Positions 24,468 through 34,768 are shown, counted from the first letter of the stretch. The stretch: DNA of 64,000 bases from Desulfobaculum bizertense DSM 18034 (GCF_900167065.1 NZ_FUYA01000006.1:62001-126000); one strand, 5' to 3'. The notes: a model not told the origin generated them from the sequence alone. Program-made: numbers and translations.

Positions 24468-27400
24468 ATGTCGCGCAAAAAAACGCTTCCAGCAGCCCAG
24501 AAGGACGACCCGCAGTGGTACAAGGACGCCATCATTTACGAGGTGCATGTCCGTGCCTTTCATGACAGCGATGGAGACGGCATTGGAGACTTTCGGGGAC
24601 TCACGGAAAAGCTGGAATATTTGCAGGAGCTTGGAGTCACAGCTATCTGGCTTTTGCCATTTTTCCCTTCTCCACTCAAAGATGACGGCTATGACACCTC
24701 GGATTATCGCGACATTCACCCCCACTACGGAACCATGCGAGACTTTCGGGCCTTTTTGCGCGCAGCACATGCCCGGGGGCTACGGGTCATCACCGAGCTG
24801 GTGCTCAACCACACCTCGGACCAGCACCCCTGGTTCCAGCGCGCCCGCCACGCCAAACCCGGCAGCAGCGCCAGAGACTTCTATGTCTGGAGCAACACCC
24901 ACAAGCTCTATGAAGAAGCGCGCATTATTTTTCAGGACTTTGAAAACTCCAACTGGACATGGGACGACACCGCAGAGGCCTATTACTGGCATCGCTTTTA
25001 CTCACACCAGCCAGACCTGAACTATGACAATCCGCAGGTACGGCGAGTCATGATGCAAACCGTGGATTACTGGTTCCGGCAGGGCGTGGACGGTCTGCGC
25101 CTTGATGCCGTGCCCTACCTCTATGAACGGAGCGGCACCAACTGCGAAAATCTTCCTGAAACCTATGACTACCTGCGCCAGCTTCGGGCGCACATTGACG
25201 AAAAATTCGACGACAGAATGCTTCTGGCCGAGGCCAACCAGTGGCCCGAGGACGCCGTTGCCTACTTTGGCGATGACGACATGTGCCACATGGCCTTTCA
25301 TTTTCCAATCATGCCGCGACTTTTCATGGCCGTTTACATGGAAGACCGCTATCCCATTCTGGACATTCTGGAACAGACCCCAGACATCCCGGACAAAAGC
25401 CAGTGGGCACTGTTCCTGCGCAACCACGACGAACTGACGCTCGAAATGGTCACCGACGAAGAGCGTGACATGATGTACCGCGTCTATGCCCGCGACCCGC
25501 AGATGCGCGTCAATCTGGGTATTCGCCGCCGCCTTGCGCCACTCATGAGCAATAACCGGCGCATGATTGAACTCCTGAACGCCCTGTTGCTCTCGCTCCC
25601 TGGAACCCCGGTGCTCTATTATGGCGACGAAATAGGCATGGGAGACAATATTTACCTTGGCGACCGCAACGCCGTGCGCACGCCCATGCAGTGGAGTGCG
25701 GACCGCAACGCGGGATTCAGCCGAGCCAATCCGCAGCAGCTCTATCTGCCCGTCAACATTGACCCCGGCTATCACTATGAAACCGTGAACGTGGAAGCCC
25801 AGTCTGCCAACCCGCATTCCCTGCTCTGGTGGACCAGACGCATCATTGCCCTGCGCCGCAGGCACAAGGCTTTTGGTCGGGGCAGCATCGAATTCCTGAC
25901 CCCGGAAAACCGCAAGGTGCTCTGCTTTGTGCGCGAATATGACGGGGAAAGCATTCTGGTCATTGCCAATTTGTCCAAGCACGTGCAGTACGTGGAGCTG
26001 GACCTTTCTGCCTATCCCGGGCTCACGCCTGTCGAACTCTTTGGCAACACGGAATTCCCACAGATTGGCTCCCGCCCCTATCCCATTACAGTGAGCGGGC
26101 ACGCCTTTTACTGGTTTAGCCTCGCTTCTGCCCAAAGCGACGAAATGCAGCACAGCGCCAAGGACACACTCCCGCAGCTCCTTTGTCCTGAGCGCTGGGA
26201 GGATGTGTTTGGGGCAAAGCTCAAGCCGGAACTGGAGCAGCTTTTGCCGCGCCACATCCGCAAGCAGTCATGGTTCTGCCGCCAAAAGGGGCGCATTGCC
26301 AAAGCGAGCATTCAGGAACAGCTCACCGTCTCCAACATGAGCCCGCAGGCGTATATCTGTCTTGTCCATCTGGAATATAACAACGGCGACGAGGAGAACT
26401 ATTCCCTGCCTCTCTGCTTTGCCACAGGAAGCCGCGCCCAGCGACTCAAGCGCGAAAAACCAGAAGCTCTTGTCAGTAGCCTGCACATCCAAAAAAGCGG
26501 CGAAAAGGGATTCCTCTTTGATGCCCTTGAGTCCCGGACCTTCTGCCTTGCCATGCTCGAAAACGTCCCCCGCAGCAGCTCTGGCCGGGGGCGCGGTCCC
26601 ATCACCATCAGCAGCACCCGTGCCCTGCGCACGCTGGTGCAGGACCGCAGCTTTAACCTGCACGCCCCATCTGCCCGCGTGGACCAGAACAATACAGTGG
26701 TGCAGTTCAGCGATACCTTTATACTCAAGGTCTTTCGCCGCATAGACAGCGGTACAAGTCTGGAGCTGGAAATCGGCCGCTATCTCAAACGCAAAAACTT
26801 TGCCCAGTCTCCAGACATTGCCGGAGCCATTGAGTACCGCAGAAACCGCCACCAGTCCCCGGCAACACTGGCGGTACTGCTTCACTATGTCCCAAATCAG
26901 GGAACAGTCTGGCACTACATTCTGGACATGCTGCGCTCGGCCTTTGATCAGGCCCGAACAATGCGCGAACTGGACGAGCTAGAGCAGCCCCAGTCCCGCC
27001 ACGAATTCACCACGCACGTGCCAGAACTGGTGCAGGAACTGTTTGGACCAGCCATTGAGCGCTTTTCCACACTTGGCAGCCTCACGGCACAGCTCCACAG
27101 TGCGCTTTCTTCTCCTGACCCGGAGCGAACAGACGAAAACGCATTCCAGCCAGAAAACTTTACCCGCCTCTACCAGCGTTCCCTGTATCAGGGCACCAGA
27201 AGCCGGGTGGGCCGCGTCTGGCCACGGCTCAAAAAACAGTACAGCGAACTGAGTCCACAGGCTCAGGAGACGGCCGACTGGGTGCTTGCACACAAAAGCG
27301 ATGTCCAAAACTTCTACAAACAGCTCACCCAAACCCGGCTAGACGGACAGCGCATTCGCTGCCACGGGGACTATCACCTTGGGCACATCCTGCTTCAGGA

Positions 27401-27839
27401 CCAAAGCTTTACCATCATCGACTTTGAGGGCGATCCCAGAAAGACCTATGGCGAACGCCGCATTCTACGCTCGCCGCTTCGGGACATTGCCAGCCTGCTC
27501 CGCTCAATGGACTACGCAGCCTTTGCCGCGCTCAAAACCTACATGGATCAGGGACTCTGCCCCGAAAGCAAACGCGAATCCCTGCTCTGCCTTGGTCGGC
27601 AGTGGCGCTACTGGAGTAGCTCAGCCTTCCTTGCCTCCTACATAGAAGGCATGAAAGGCAACCCAGCCGTGCCCAGTTCTCACAACAATTTCCTCATGCT
27701 GCTGGACGTTCTGCTGCTGGATCATGCGGTTATGGAACTGGCCGAAGATCTGGACAGCCGCCCAGACTGGGCGCTTGTGCCCCTTGCTGCCATCCGCAGC
27801 ATCATCACCGGCACCCCCTGCCCCATGAGCAAAGAATAA
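24468..27839 (+). CDS. treS: Trehalose synthase-maltokinase fusion (TreS-Pep2)
   Basis: A 1123-residue fusion. Residues about 1-545 are a GH13 trehalose synthase that interconverts maltose and trehalose: catalytic nucleophile Asp213 in GLRLDAV, acid/base Glu255 in LLAEANQWP, and the third acidic residue in FLRNHDE near 320. The C-terminal half is a maltokinase-type domain that phosphorylates maltose to maltose 1-phosphate, with the kinase-like HGDYHLGHIL and IDFEGDP motifs (about 965-990). I chose the ATG at 24468 with AAGGAG upstream, since the 26 codons before it are unlike the family. malQ follows by 9 bp. The classical consumer of maltose 1-phosphate, GlgE, is not in this window. Confidence 0.92.
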   Translation: MSRKKTLPAAQKDDPQWYKDAIIYEVHVRAFHDSDGDGIGDFRGLTEKLEYLQELGVTAIWLLPFFPSPLKDDGYDTSDYRDIHPHYGTMRDFRAFLRAAHARGLRVITELVLNHTSDQHPWFQRARHAKPGSSARDFYVWSNTHKLYEEARIIFQDFENSNWTWDDTAEAYYWHRFYSHQPDLNYDNPQVRRVMMQTVDYWFRQGVDGLRLDAVPYLYERSGTNCENLPETYDYLRQLRAHIDEKFDDRMLLAEANQWPEDAVAYFGDDDMCHMAFHFPIMPRLFMAVYMEDRYPILDILEQTPDIPDKSQWALFLRNHDELTLEMVTDEERDMMYRVYARDPQMRVNLGIRRRLAPLMSNNRRMIELLNALLLSLPGTPVLYYGDEIGMGDNIYLGDRNAVRTPMQWSADRNAGFSRANPQQLYLPVNIDPGYHYETVNVEAQSANPHSLLWWTRRIIALRRRHKAFGRGSIEFLTPENRKVLCFVREYDGESILVIANLSKHVQYVELDLSAYPGLTPVELFGNTEFPQIGSRPYPITVSGHAFYWFSLASAQSDEMQHSAKDTLPQLLCPERWEDVFGAKLKPELEQLLPRHIRKQSWFCRQKGRIAKASIQEQLTVSNMSPQAYICLVHLEYNNGDEENYSLPLCFATGSRAQRLKREKPEALVSSLHIQKSGEKGFLFDALESRTFCLAMLENVPRSSSGRGRGPITISSTRALRTLVQDRSFNLHAPSARVDQNNTVVQFSDTFILKVFRRIDSGTSLELEIGRYLKRKNFAQSPDIAGAIEYRRNRHQSPATLAVLLHYVPNQGTVWHYILDMLRSAFDQARTMRELDELEQPQSRHEFTTHVPELVQELFGPAIERFSTLGSLTAQLHSALSSPDPERTDENAFQPENFTRLYQRSLYQGTRSRVGRVWPRLKKQYSELSPQAQETADWVLAHKSDVQNFYKQLTQTRLDGQRIRCHGDYHLGHILLQDQSFTIIDFEGDPRKTYGERRILRSPLRDIASLLRSMDYAAFAALKTYMDQGLCPESKRESLLCLGRQWRYWSSSAFLASYIEGMKGNPAVPSSHNNFLMLLDVLLLDHAVMELAEDLDSRPDWALVPLAAIRSIITGTPCPMSKE

Positions 27840-27848
27840 GGAGAGCAT

Positions 27849-29393
27849 ATGCAGCTTCGCAGCAGCGGAATACTTCTTCACATCAGCTCGCTCCCGTCAG
27901 ACTGCGGCATTGGCGACCTTGGCCCAGAAGCCTATGCCTTTGCCCGTTTTCTGGAGCGAACAGGGCAACGCATCTGGCAGATGCTTCCCCTGACGCCAAC
28001 CTCCACAGACTCGTGGAATGACCCATACCACAGCATCAGTGCCTTTGCGGGCAATCCTCTGCTTATCAGCCCGGAACGCCTCAAAAATTCCGGCTGGCTC
28101 AGCAGCGAAGAATTCAGCTCCATGCCCGACTTTCCCAAAGAGCATGTCGACTTTGAGGCGGTCACCGCATGGAAAGGCGAACTGTTCCGCACTGCCTTTT
28201 CCCGGTTCACAGCTCGTGAACATCCCGACTACGCCCTGTTCTGCTCGCGCAATGCAGGCTGGCTAAATGATTTCGCGCTCTTCGCGGCTCTGGGAAAAGA
28301 ACTCAAGGCGCCGTGGTATGAGTGGCCGTCTGGCCTGCGGGACCGAAATGTCACAGCATGTGAACATGCCCGCGAGGAACTCGCGCAGAACATTACCTAT
28401 GAGAAATTCCTCCAGTGGCTTTTTGACCAGCAGTGGCGGGCGCTCAAACGTTTCTGCAACGAGCGGAATATTCAGATTTTTGGGGACATGCCTATCTACG
28501 TCGACCACAACAGCGCGGACCTCTGGTGCAGGCCTGACGAATGGCAACTTGATGAAAAGCGCCAGCCAACAGGTATGGCAGGCGTTCCGCCGGATTATTT
28601 TAGTGAAACAGGGCAGCTCTGGGAGAGTCCTCTCTATGACTGGGACGCCATGAAAGACACCGGGTTTGCGTGGTGGCAAAAGCGCATTTTCCGCAATCTG
28701 GACCTTTTTGACATCCTGCGCATTGACCACTTCCGGGGGCTTATTGCCTACTGGGACGTTCCGGCAGGCGAAAAAACTGCCCTCAACGGCAAATGGGTTG
28801 AAGCGCCATTTCAGGATCTTTTTGACAGTCTGTACTCCCGGCAAAGCTCGCTTCCTCTGGTTGCCGAAGACCTTGGAGTCATCACGCCAGACGTTCGCGA
28901 AGCCATGCAGCGCTACGATCTTCCCGGCATGAAAATTCTCCAGTTTGCCTTTGGGCCAGACCTGCCGCAGAACCTCTACGCCCCCCACAACATCCCGCGC
29001 CATGCCCTTGTGTACACCGGGACGCACGACAATCTCCCAACACGGGGCTGGTTCGAAGACGAAGCCGATAGCGAGACCAAAACACGTCTCGCAGCGTATC
29101 TGGGGCACGAGGCCAGTGCAGAGAGCATCTCATGGGAGATGATTCGTCTGGCCATGCTCTCCCACGCCAACACGGCAATCAGCCCCATGCAGGACCTCCT
29201 GAGTCTGGACGGGGCACGCCGCATGAACAGTCCGGGGACACTCAGTGGTAACTGGACATGGCGCATGCTTCCTGCCGCTCTCACTCCAGAGCTGGAAGCC
29301 CGCCTGCACCAGCTGACTGTCCTCTCTGGGCGCCACGGTCCAGAACGTCCGACAACACACAGCCCGGCCAGTTCGCAGGGCACAACGCCATAA
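27849..29393 (+). CDS. malQ: 4-alpha-glucanotransferase (amylomaltase)
   Basis: A 514-residue GH77 amylomaltase, which transfers maltodextrin segments between glucan chains and releases glucose. Family motifs are present: FGDMPIYVDHNSADLW, ILRIDHFRG with the nucleophile Asp, AEDLGVITPDV with the acid/base Glu, and GTHDN. The length is normal. It lies 9 bp after the TreS-maltokinase gene with a GGAG site in the gap, so the two are co-translated from one message and should work together in turning maltose, trehalose and glucans over. Confidence 0.93.
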   Translation: MQLRSSGILLHISSLPSDCGIGDLGPEAYAFARFLERTGQRIWQMLPLTPTSTDSWNDPYHSISAFAGNPLLISPERLKNSGWLSSEEFSSMPDFPKEHVDFEAVTAWKGELFRTAFSRFTAREHPDYALFCSRNAGWLNDFALFAALGKELKAPWYEWPSGLRDRNVTACEHAREELAQNITYEKFLQWLFDQQWRALKRFCNERNIQIFGDMPIYVDHNSADLWCRPDEWQLDEKRQPTGMAGVPPDYFSETGQLWESPLYDWDAMKDTGFAWWQKRIFRNLDLFDILRIDHFRGLIAYWDVPAGEKTALNGKWVEAPFQDLFDSLYSRQSSLPLVAEDLGVITPDVREAMQRYDLPGMKILQFAFGPDLPQNLYAPHNIPRHALVYTGTHDNLPTRGWFEDEADSETKTRLAAYLGHEASAESISWEMIRLAMLSHANTAISPMQDLLSLDGARRMNSPGTLSGNWTWRMLPAALTPELEARLHQLTVLSGRHGPERPTTHSPASSQGTTP

Positions 29394-29412
29394 CGAGCAC
29401 AAGGAGAACACA

Positions 29413-29916
29413 ATGACGCAGGTCACATTACAGGGGAATCCCCTGACGCTTTCCGGGCAGCAGCCCAAACCCGGCGACAACGCCCCAGACTTCACAGTGC
29501 TGGACACCGAACTCCAGCCCGTGCACCTGTCTGACTATGCAGGCAAGGTTGTCATTCTCAGCAGCGTTCCTTCTCTGGACACGCCAGTCTGCGACATGGA
29601 AACCCGCCATTTCAATACCGAAGCCGCAAGCCTGAGTGAAGACATCGTCATTCTGACTATTTCCGTTGACCTTCCCTTTGCCCAAAAGCGCTGGTGCGGG
29701 GCCTCTGGCGTGGAGCAGGTCAAAACCCTCTCGGACCACCGCGACCTGTCTTTTGGAGAACATTACGGTCTGGTCATCACGGAGTTACGTCTTCTTGCCC
29801 GGTGCGTCATGGTTGTTGACCGCCAGGGGACTCTGCGATACCGAGAACTTATCCCTGAAATTGCTGATGAACCCGACTATGACGCCGTGCTCAAAGCAGC
29901 AAAAAACGCGCTCTAG
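29413..29916 (+). CDS. tpx: Thiol peroxidase
   Basis: A 167-residue atypical 2-Cys peroxiredoxin of the Tpx class that reduces alkyl hydroperoxides and hydrogen peroxide with thioredoxin as donor. The peroxidatic Cys60 lies in PSLDTPVCDMET and the resolving Cys95 in RWCGASG, 35 residues apart as in E. coli Tpx. It follows malQ by 19 bp with AAGGAG in the gap and is followed by a good terminator, so it is probably the last gene of the treS-malQ-tpx unit. Confidence 0.93.
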   Translation: MTQVTLQGNPLTLSGQQPKPGDNAPDFTVLDTELQPVHLSDYAGKVVILSSVPSLDTPVCDMETRHFNTEAASLSEDIVILTISVDLPFAQKRWCGASGVEQVKTLSDHRDLSFGEHYGLVITELRLLARCVMVVDRQGTLRYRELIPEIADEPDYDAVLKAAKNAL

Positions 29917-29924
29917 CACGCTCA

Positions 29925-29957
29925 GGGAGGGATTTTCCCTCCCTTTTCTTTTTTGGC
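29925..29957 (+). terminator. Rho-independent terminator after tpx
   Basis: GGGAGGGA and the matching CCCTCCC enclose a TTTT loop, followed by TTTTCTTTTTT. Confidence 0.85.
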
Positions 29958-29996
29958 GCATTGCCAACGCGCACAAAACGCAATAAAACCGGACAG

Positions 29997-31367
29997 ATGA
30001 ACCAGCCGCACATCCTTGTTGTTGATGATTCTAAATTTCTGCGCAAAGCCATGCAGAGAGAACTCGAACGGCTAGGAGCCAAAGTTGCCCTTGCCGAAGA
30101 CGGTGAACAAGGCTTTGTCTATGCCTGCCAGCACGCCCACTCGCTTGATCTTGTCATTAGCGACGTGGACATGCCTCATATGGATGGCTTCACCCTGTGC
30201 AGAAAGCTCAAAGAATCAGCAGACACCAGCTCTCTTCCCATTGTTATCTGTAGTTCCAGAGACTCAGAACAGGCCATCGAAATGGGCTTTAAGGCGGGAG
30301 CCGACGGCTATATTCCCAAGACCAATGGCCGCACGGATTTTTTGCAGCAGGTTCAGCACATTCTGGAGCGCACCAACATCGTCAAAAACAAGCGTGTGCT
30401 GGTTGTTGACGATGCCCTGTTTATTCGAAATTCCCTCAAGGATGAGCTTCGGGCAGAAGGATTTGAAGTGTATACCGCGTCCAACGGACAGGAAGCACTT
30501 GAATTTTTGCACGGCAAAGACGCGCCCCGGATTCATATCATTGTGAGTGATATTGAAATGCCAGTCATGAACGGGCTGGATTTCCTCATTGCCATAAAGC
30601 ACAGCGCACTTCTCAAAAACATCCCCTTTCTGGTGATGACCTCCAACTCCGAAGAACGCGTGATTCACCGCATTTTTCAGGCTGGTGCCGCAAGCTATCT
30701 GGCCAAGCCCTTCAATTCCACGCATCTCATTCACACCATCAAGAAGCTCCTGTCTGACCAGTTTCTCCAGCTCCTGCGCGAAAAAGAGCGCCTCGAAGGC
30801 GAACGAAACCTTTTGCTTGGGTCCATTACCAGCCTGATTCAGGCGCTTGAAGCGCGGGATCACTACACACGGGGTCACTCCACGGAAGTTGCCAGAATCG
30901 TGAGTAAAATGGCCAACGAGCTCGGACTGGATGCCGATACCAGAGAAAAACTCAACATCGCTGCAAGCCTGCATGATCTGGGGAAAATTGGTATTCCTGA
31001 CCATATTCTGCTCAAGCCCGGCAAACTCACAGACGAAGAATTTTCCATCATCAAACAGCACCCCACCATTGGTGCAGACATTCTCCGGCCCATCCCCTCC
31101 ATGAGCGACCTGATTCCGGCAGTCCTGAGCCACCACGAGCACATGGACGGCACCGGCTACCCGCAAGGACTCAAGGGGCAGGAAATCCCGCTTTTTGGCC
31201 GCATCATCGCCGTTGCCGACGTGTATCACGCCCTGACCTCAGACCGGCCCTACAGAAAGGGAATGCCCCGCGAAAAAGCCATCGCCATCATTCTCGAAGA
31301 AAAGGGAAGCCACCTCTGTCCTGAGTGTGTGGACGCCTTTCTCAAGGCGTGGCGCTCCCAGTCCTAG
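29997..31367 (+). CDS. Double-receiver HD-GYP response regulator
   Basis: A 456-residue protein with two tandem receiver domains (phosphoacceptors Asp56 in VISDVDMPHMDG and Asp185 in VSDIEMPVMNG), a linker helix, and a C-terminal HD-GYP domain with the metal motif HD at 326-327, HHE near 379 and DGTGYP at 384-389. It should hydrolyse cyclic-di-GMP under phosphorelay control, so affecting motility and surface behaviour. I chose the ATG at 29997 since residue 1 then starts directly before the first receiver strand. No histidine kinase gene is adjacent. The GYP signature is intact, so activity is likely. Confidence 0.9.
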   Translation: MNQPHILVVDDSKFLRKAMQRELERLGAKVALAEDGEQGFVYACQHAHSLDLVISDVDMPHMDGFTLCRKLKESADTSSLPIVICSSRDSEQAIEMGFKAGADGYIPKTNGRTDFLQQVQHILERTNIVKNKRVLVVDDALFIRNSLKDELRAEGFEVYTASNGQEALEFLHGKDAPRIHIIVSDIEMPVMNGLDFLIAIKHSALLKNIPFLVMTSNSEERVIHRIFQAGAASYLAKPFNSTHLIHTIKKLLSDQFLQLLREKERLEGERNLLLGSITSLIQALEARDHYTRGHSTEVARIVSKMANELGLDADTREKLNIAASLHDLGKIGIPDHILLKPGKLTDEEFSIIKQHPTIGADILRPIPSMSDLIPAVLSHHEHMDGTGYPQGLKGQEIPLFGRIIAVADVYHALTSDRPYRKGMPREKAIAIILEEKGSHLCPECVDAFLKAWRSQS

Positions 31368-31392
31368 CAGCTCCAGATTCATCGTTTTGCCA

Positions 31393-31427
31393 TAAAAAAA
31401 AGCTCCAGAGCAATCAGCTCCGGAGCC
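31393..31427 (-). terminator. Rho-independent terminator of rsmB operon
   Basis: On the minus strand GCTCCGGAGC and GCTCTGGAGC can pair over most of their length and are followed by eight T. It lies about 70 bp after the rsmB stop and also close to the convergent HD-GYP gene. Confidence 0.75.
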
Positions 31428-31496
31428 TGTTGTATCGAATTGCGCAGACGGGGTATTTTCCCCGTCAGATCAATGCTCTTCTGTCGTATTTTTCCA

Positions 31497-32828
31497 CTAC
31501 CCGGCGCTTTTTTCAAAGCGCGCTCCAAAGAAGAACTCACCAAGCGGTGTGTCTTCCGGAGTCCGAAAACGGCTCAGCAGCTTTGCACCGGGGGTGCGGC
31601 GCAGGAAGGTGTCAACCTGCATTTCGTTTTCCTGCGGCGTAATGGTGCAGGTCACGTAAATCAGGGAACCACCCGGCTCCAGAGCATTCCAGGCATTATC
31701 CAGAATTTTGGCCTGAAGTTTGGCCAACTCTGTGATGTCTTTTTTGCTGCGGCGGGCTTTGGCATCTGGACGGCGGGACAAAACACCCAGCCCAGAGCAC
31801 GGCGCATCCACAAGCACACAAGGGAAACGCTGGTCAAAGACCTGTCCCTCGTCTGCTGAGGCAACGGCCGTTGTGATGTCAGAAATACCTTTTGCTTCGA
31901 GCAGGGCACGCAAACCACTCAAACGCTTTTCGCTTGGGTCACTCGCATAGATGGGACCTCCGCCAATGGCATGCAGCAAAAGCGTTTTGCCACCCCGACC
32001 AGAACAGGCATCCCAGACCGGACGTGCCCAGTCTTCTGCCCCAAGCTCAAACAGAGCCTGCTGCCCGGCCAGACTCTGGCGCACGGCAAAGCCCGCGGCT
32101 TCGGCCTCAAGGCACTCAGGACACGGCGCCTGAAACGCCAGTCCAACGGGTGTAGACTCTTTGCACAACTCATTCTCGCGCAGGGCATCATAGCTTTCGC
32201 GAGCACCGTCCTTGCGGAAATCAAAGCGCAGGCCAAGGGCCGGAGCCTTTGTCGAAGCCCGAAGCAGTGCAACGGTCTTACGCTCGCCATACGCCTTTCT
32301 CCACAGCTTCACGAGCCATGCAGGGCAGGCATAATAGCGGCTCAGGAACGTATCGCGGTCCGCGTCATCCTGTCGGTAAAAATCATGAGAATTGGCCTCT
32401 GCGCCAAGGCGGTCAACACCGCGAAGAACAGCGTTGCTCACGCCAGCCAGCCGTGGATTGATGTCACGTTTGACAAAGTCCACGCACCAGTCAACAGAGG
32501 CATAGGAGGGAACCCGGTCCAGATTCAGGATTTCAAAAGCAGCAAGTCCCAGCGCCAAACGCATAAGCTTTGGCGTTTTCTTTGGAGCCTTGAGCTGTGA
32601 ATCCAGCACAAAATCAAGCCGAAGCCTGAGCCGCAGGTATCCATAGACCAGCTCAGTGGCAAGGCCTGCGTCGCGCGGGTCTGGAGTACGCCCGGAAGCG
32701 ATGGAAGTGAGTGCCGCATCAAGAGCGGCCTGAATGTCCTGCCCCTTGAAAAGGCAGGCAGAAAGTGCGTCTATGGCCGCCAGACGTGCTGGCGGCAATT
32801 CTGATCGATATTTCTTTTTCTTGTTCAT
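31497..32828 (-). CDS. rsmB: 16S rRNA m5C methyltransferase (RsmB-type)
   Basis: A 443-residue RsmB/Sun-type protein. The N-terminal ~140 residues form a NusB-like RNA-binding domain, and the C-terminal half is a SAM-dependent RNA cytosine-5 methyltransferase with motif IV DAPCSG and motif VI VTCTITPQENE, whose two cysteines give release and catalysis. E. coli RsmB methylates C967 of 16S rRNA. The ATG overlaps the TGA of the DUF116 gene by 4 bp, and the def-fmt-DUF116-rsmB order links it with translation initiation genes. Confidence 0.9.
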   Translation of the reverse strand: MNKKKKYRSELPPARLAAIDALSACLFKGQDIQAALDAALTSIASGRTPDPRDAGLATELVYGYLRLRLRLDFVLDSQLKAPKKTPKLMRLALGLAAFEILNLDRVPSYASVDWCVDFVKRDINPRLAGVSNAVLRGVDRLGAEANSHDFYRQDDADRDTFLSRYYACPAWLVKLWRKAYGERKTVALLRASTKAPALGLRFDFRKDGARESYDALRENELCKESTPVGLAFQAPCPECLEAEAAGFAVRQSLAGQQALFELGAEDWARPVWDACSGRGGKTLLLHAIGGGPIYASDPSEKRLSGLRALLEAKGISDITTAVASADEGQVFDQRFPCVLVDAPCSGLGVLSRRPDAKARRSKKDITELAKLQAKILDNAWNALEPGGSLIYVTCTITPQENEMQVDTFLRRTPGAKLLSRFRTPEDTPLGEFFFGARFEKSAG

Positions 32829-33694
32829 GATGGGGGGTGCGCCGGACCGGATTTTATGGACCCGGCTTCTGTGGCGGATAAGGGTTCAGGAGGGTTTTGC
32901 ATAAAACGCTGCAAGGCCTTTTCCACCATAACGGTGGAGACCTGCGTATCCAGACACGGACCATGCGGGCGTTCATTCATCACGCCATACACAGAGATTG
33001 GATAGGTGTCCTGAATACCACTGGAAAGATCACGTTCGCACGCAACAGCCAAAATCAGGCGCGGGCGAGTCTGAACAACAATACGCCGGGCAATGGTCCC
33101 GCCCGTGGCAATGGCCATTTTCACGCCGTAGTGTTCAGAAATTTCAAGAAGCTTTTTAATGGGGCACTTGCCACAGCGCTTGCAGTTGTTGATGTCGTAG
33201 GTCAAGCGCACCTTGCAGTGCGAATTTTGCAGGCAGTGGGGCAAAAGCAGCAGAATGGAAGAAGCGTCATAGCGGCCAGCCTCATTGAGGACCAGCTCAT
33301 TGTTCACCTTGATGAACGAGGCACGGACCCGGCGCTTCGAAATCCCAAGAACACGCCCCAGAATAACCATCAGGGGCAAAAAGAGCTTGATGGTCAGCCC
33401 TCTGAGCCGTCGGGTATACGGCAGGCTATGCCCAACAATAATGTTGAGAACCAACCCCAGCGCAGCCCAGCACACGGCGCCCATTGCAACAAGAATCAAC
33501 GCACCCAGAACCCACGGAGCGAGTGCGTGAATAGACTCCAGTCCAATGTAGGGCACGTACCACAAGAGCGCCAGAAAAGCACAAAGCAGCAAGGACGCAA
33601 CAGAAATCAGCCCGATAAACAGGCGTTTACGTTCTGAAACGACCTCCCGGTCTGCCGCGTCAAATTGGGAAAGGGTTTCCTGATGCTCTTTCAT
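32825..33694 (-). CDS. DUF116 membrane protein
   Basis: A 289-residue DUF116 protein. Two N-terminal membrane segments (about 24-48 and 60-90) precede a cytoplasmic domain with a cysteine cluster, PHCLQNSHC and CKRCGKCP, that could bind zinc or an Fe-S cluster, and the conserved CERDL region. Function is unknown. I chose the ATG at 33694; a GTG 20 codons earlier is a less likely alternative. It sits between fmt and rsmB, a neighbourhood I recall as common in Desulfovibrio relatives and some Firmicutes. Confidence 0.82.
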   Translation of the reverse strand: MKEHQETLSQFDAADREVVSERKRLFIGLISVASLLLCAFLALLWYVPYIGLESIHALAPWVLGALILVAMGAVCWAALGLVLNIIVGHSLPYTRRLRGLTIKLFLPLMVILGRVLGISKRRVRASFIKVNNELVLNEAGRYDASSILLLLPHCLQNSHCKVRLTYDINNCKRCGKCPIKKLLEISEHYGVKMAIATGGTIARRIVVQTRPRLILAVACERDLSSGIQDTYPISVYGVMNERPHGPCLDTQVSTVMVEKALQRFMQNPPEPLSATEAGSIKSGPAHPPS

Positions 33695-33790
33695 GCTTTT
33701 CCACAAATCAAAATGTCTATAAGAGATGGATTTCAATGCCTTTACTCTGACCACAGACGGGCTTCAAGTCAAGGCATTGCCTTCCACGTA

Positions 33791-34768
33791 CTATTTCGTT
33801 GCACAGCGCTGCATGTAGCCACACAAAAAGGCCTGAGGCTCCATGCTTTTCTTGCCAGCGGGTTTTACCGAAGGAACAAGGTACAGGCGGTCAGCACAGG
33901 CAATGGCCAGCTTTCCGTCCACTTCGCCCACAATGGTCCCCGGCTCAGGAGAGCCATACTCACTGCATGCTGGTCCCAGCTCTCCCGGCACAATGGAAAT
34001 GCGAAGCGCTTTGCTTCGGCCTTCGCCCTGCCAGAAGAAATAGGCTCCGGGCCACGGGAACATGGCGCGGGCACGATTGTGCACGTCCTGTGCGGAACAG
34101 CTCCAGTCCAGCTCGCCCTCGCTCTTCTTGAGCTTGTCAGCGTACGTTGCCTCAGCATCATCCTGAGCAATGTGCGCCAGACGGCCTTCCTTGAGGCGCT
34201 CAATGGCTTCGGTAATCATCCGGCCACCAAGAGCCGCAAGTTCATCATGGAGCGTCTCTGCGGTGTCATTCATGCCAATAGCCAGGGCACGGGCAAGCAG
34301 GATGTCTCCTGTGTCCATTCCCTTGTCCATCTGCATGATGGTCACGCCCGTAAAGTCGTCACCATTCAGAATGGCACGCTGAATAGGCGCTGCGCCACGA
34401 TATTTGGGCAAAAGCGATGTGTGGACATTCATGGCCCCACTGGGCGCAATGTCCAGCACAGCCTGCGGCAGAATCAGGCCATAGGCTGCAACGACCAAAA
34501 GGTCAGGCTCAAGAGCAGCCAGTTCATCAATGGCGGACTGCTCCTTGAAATTCAGCGGCTGATGCACCGGGATGCCGTGCTCAAGTGCGCACTTTTTGAC
34601 CTCGGTGGGCTTGCAGACCTGACCGCGACCACAAGGGCGGTCGGGCTGGGAGTACGCAGCAATGACCTCACAGCCATCATGGGCAATGAGCGCTTCAAGA
34701 ATCACGCGGGAAAACTCCGGCGTGCCCATGAACACTACTTTGAATGCTTTTTTGTCCTGCGCAGCCAT
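33791..34768 (-). CDS. fmt: Methionyl-tRNA formyltransferase
   Basis: A 325-residue Fmt enzyme that formylates Met-tRNA(fMet) with 10-formyl-tetrahydrofolate to start translation. Visible are the N-terminal FMGTPEFS motif, the formyltransferase signature around SLLPKYRGAAPIQRAI, MDKGMDTGDIL, and the C-terminal OB-like domain after about residue 215. Its start overlaps the end of the deformylase gene by 34 bp, giving the usual def-fmt coupling. Confidence 0.94.
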   Translation of the reverse strand: MAAQDKKAFKVVFMGTPEFSRVILEALIAHDGCEVIAAYSQPDRPCGRGQVCKPTEVKKCALEHGIPVHQPLNFKEQSAIDELAALEPDLLVVAAYGLILPQAVLDIAPSGAMNVHTSLLPKYRGAAPIQRAILNGDDFTGVTIMQMDKGMDTGDILLARALAIGMNDTAETLHDELAALGGRMITEAIERLKEGRLAHIAQDDAEATYADKLKKSEGELDWSCSAQDVHNRARAMFPWPGAYFFWQGEGRSKALRISIVPGELGPACSEYGSPEPGTIVGEVDGKLAIACADRLYLVPSVKPAGKKSMEPQAFLCGYMQRCATK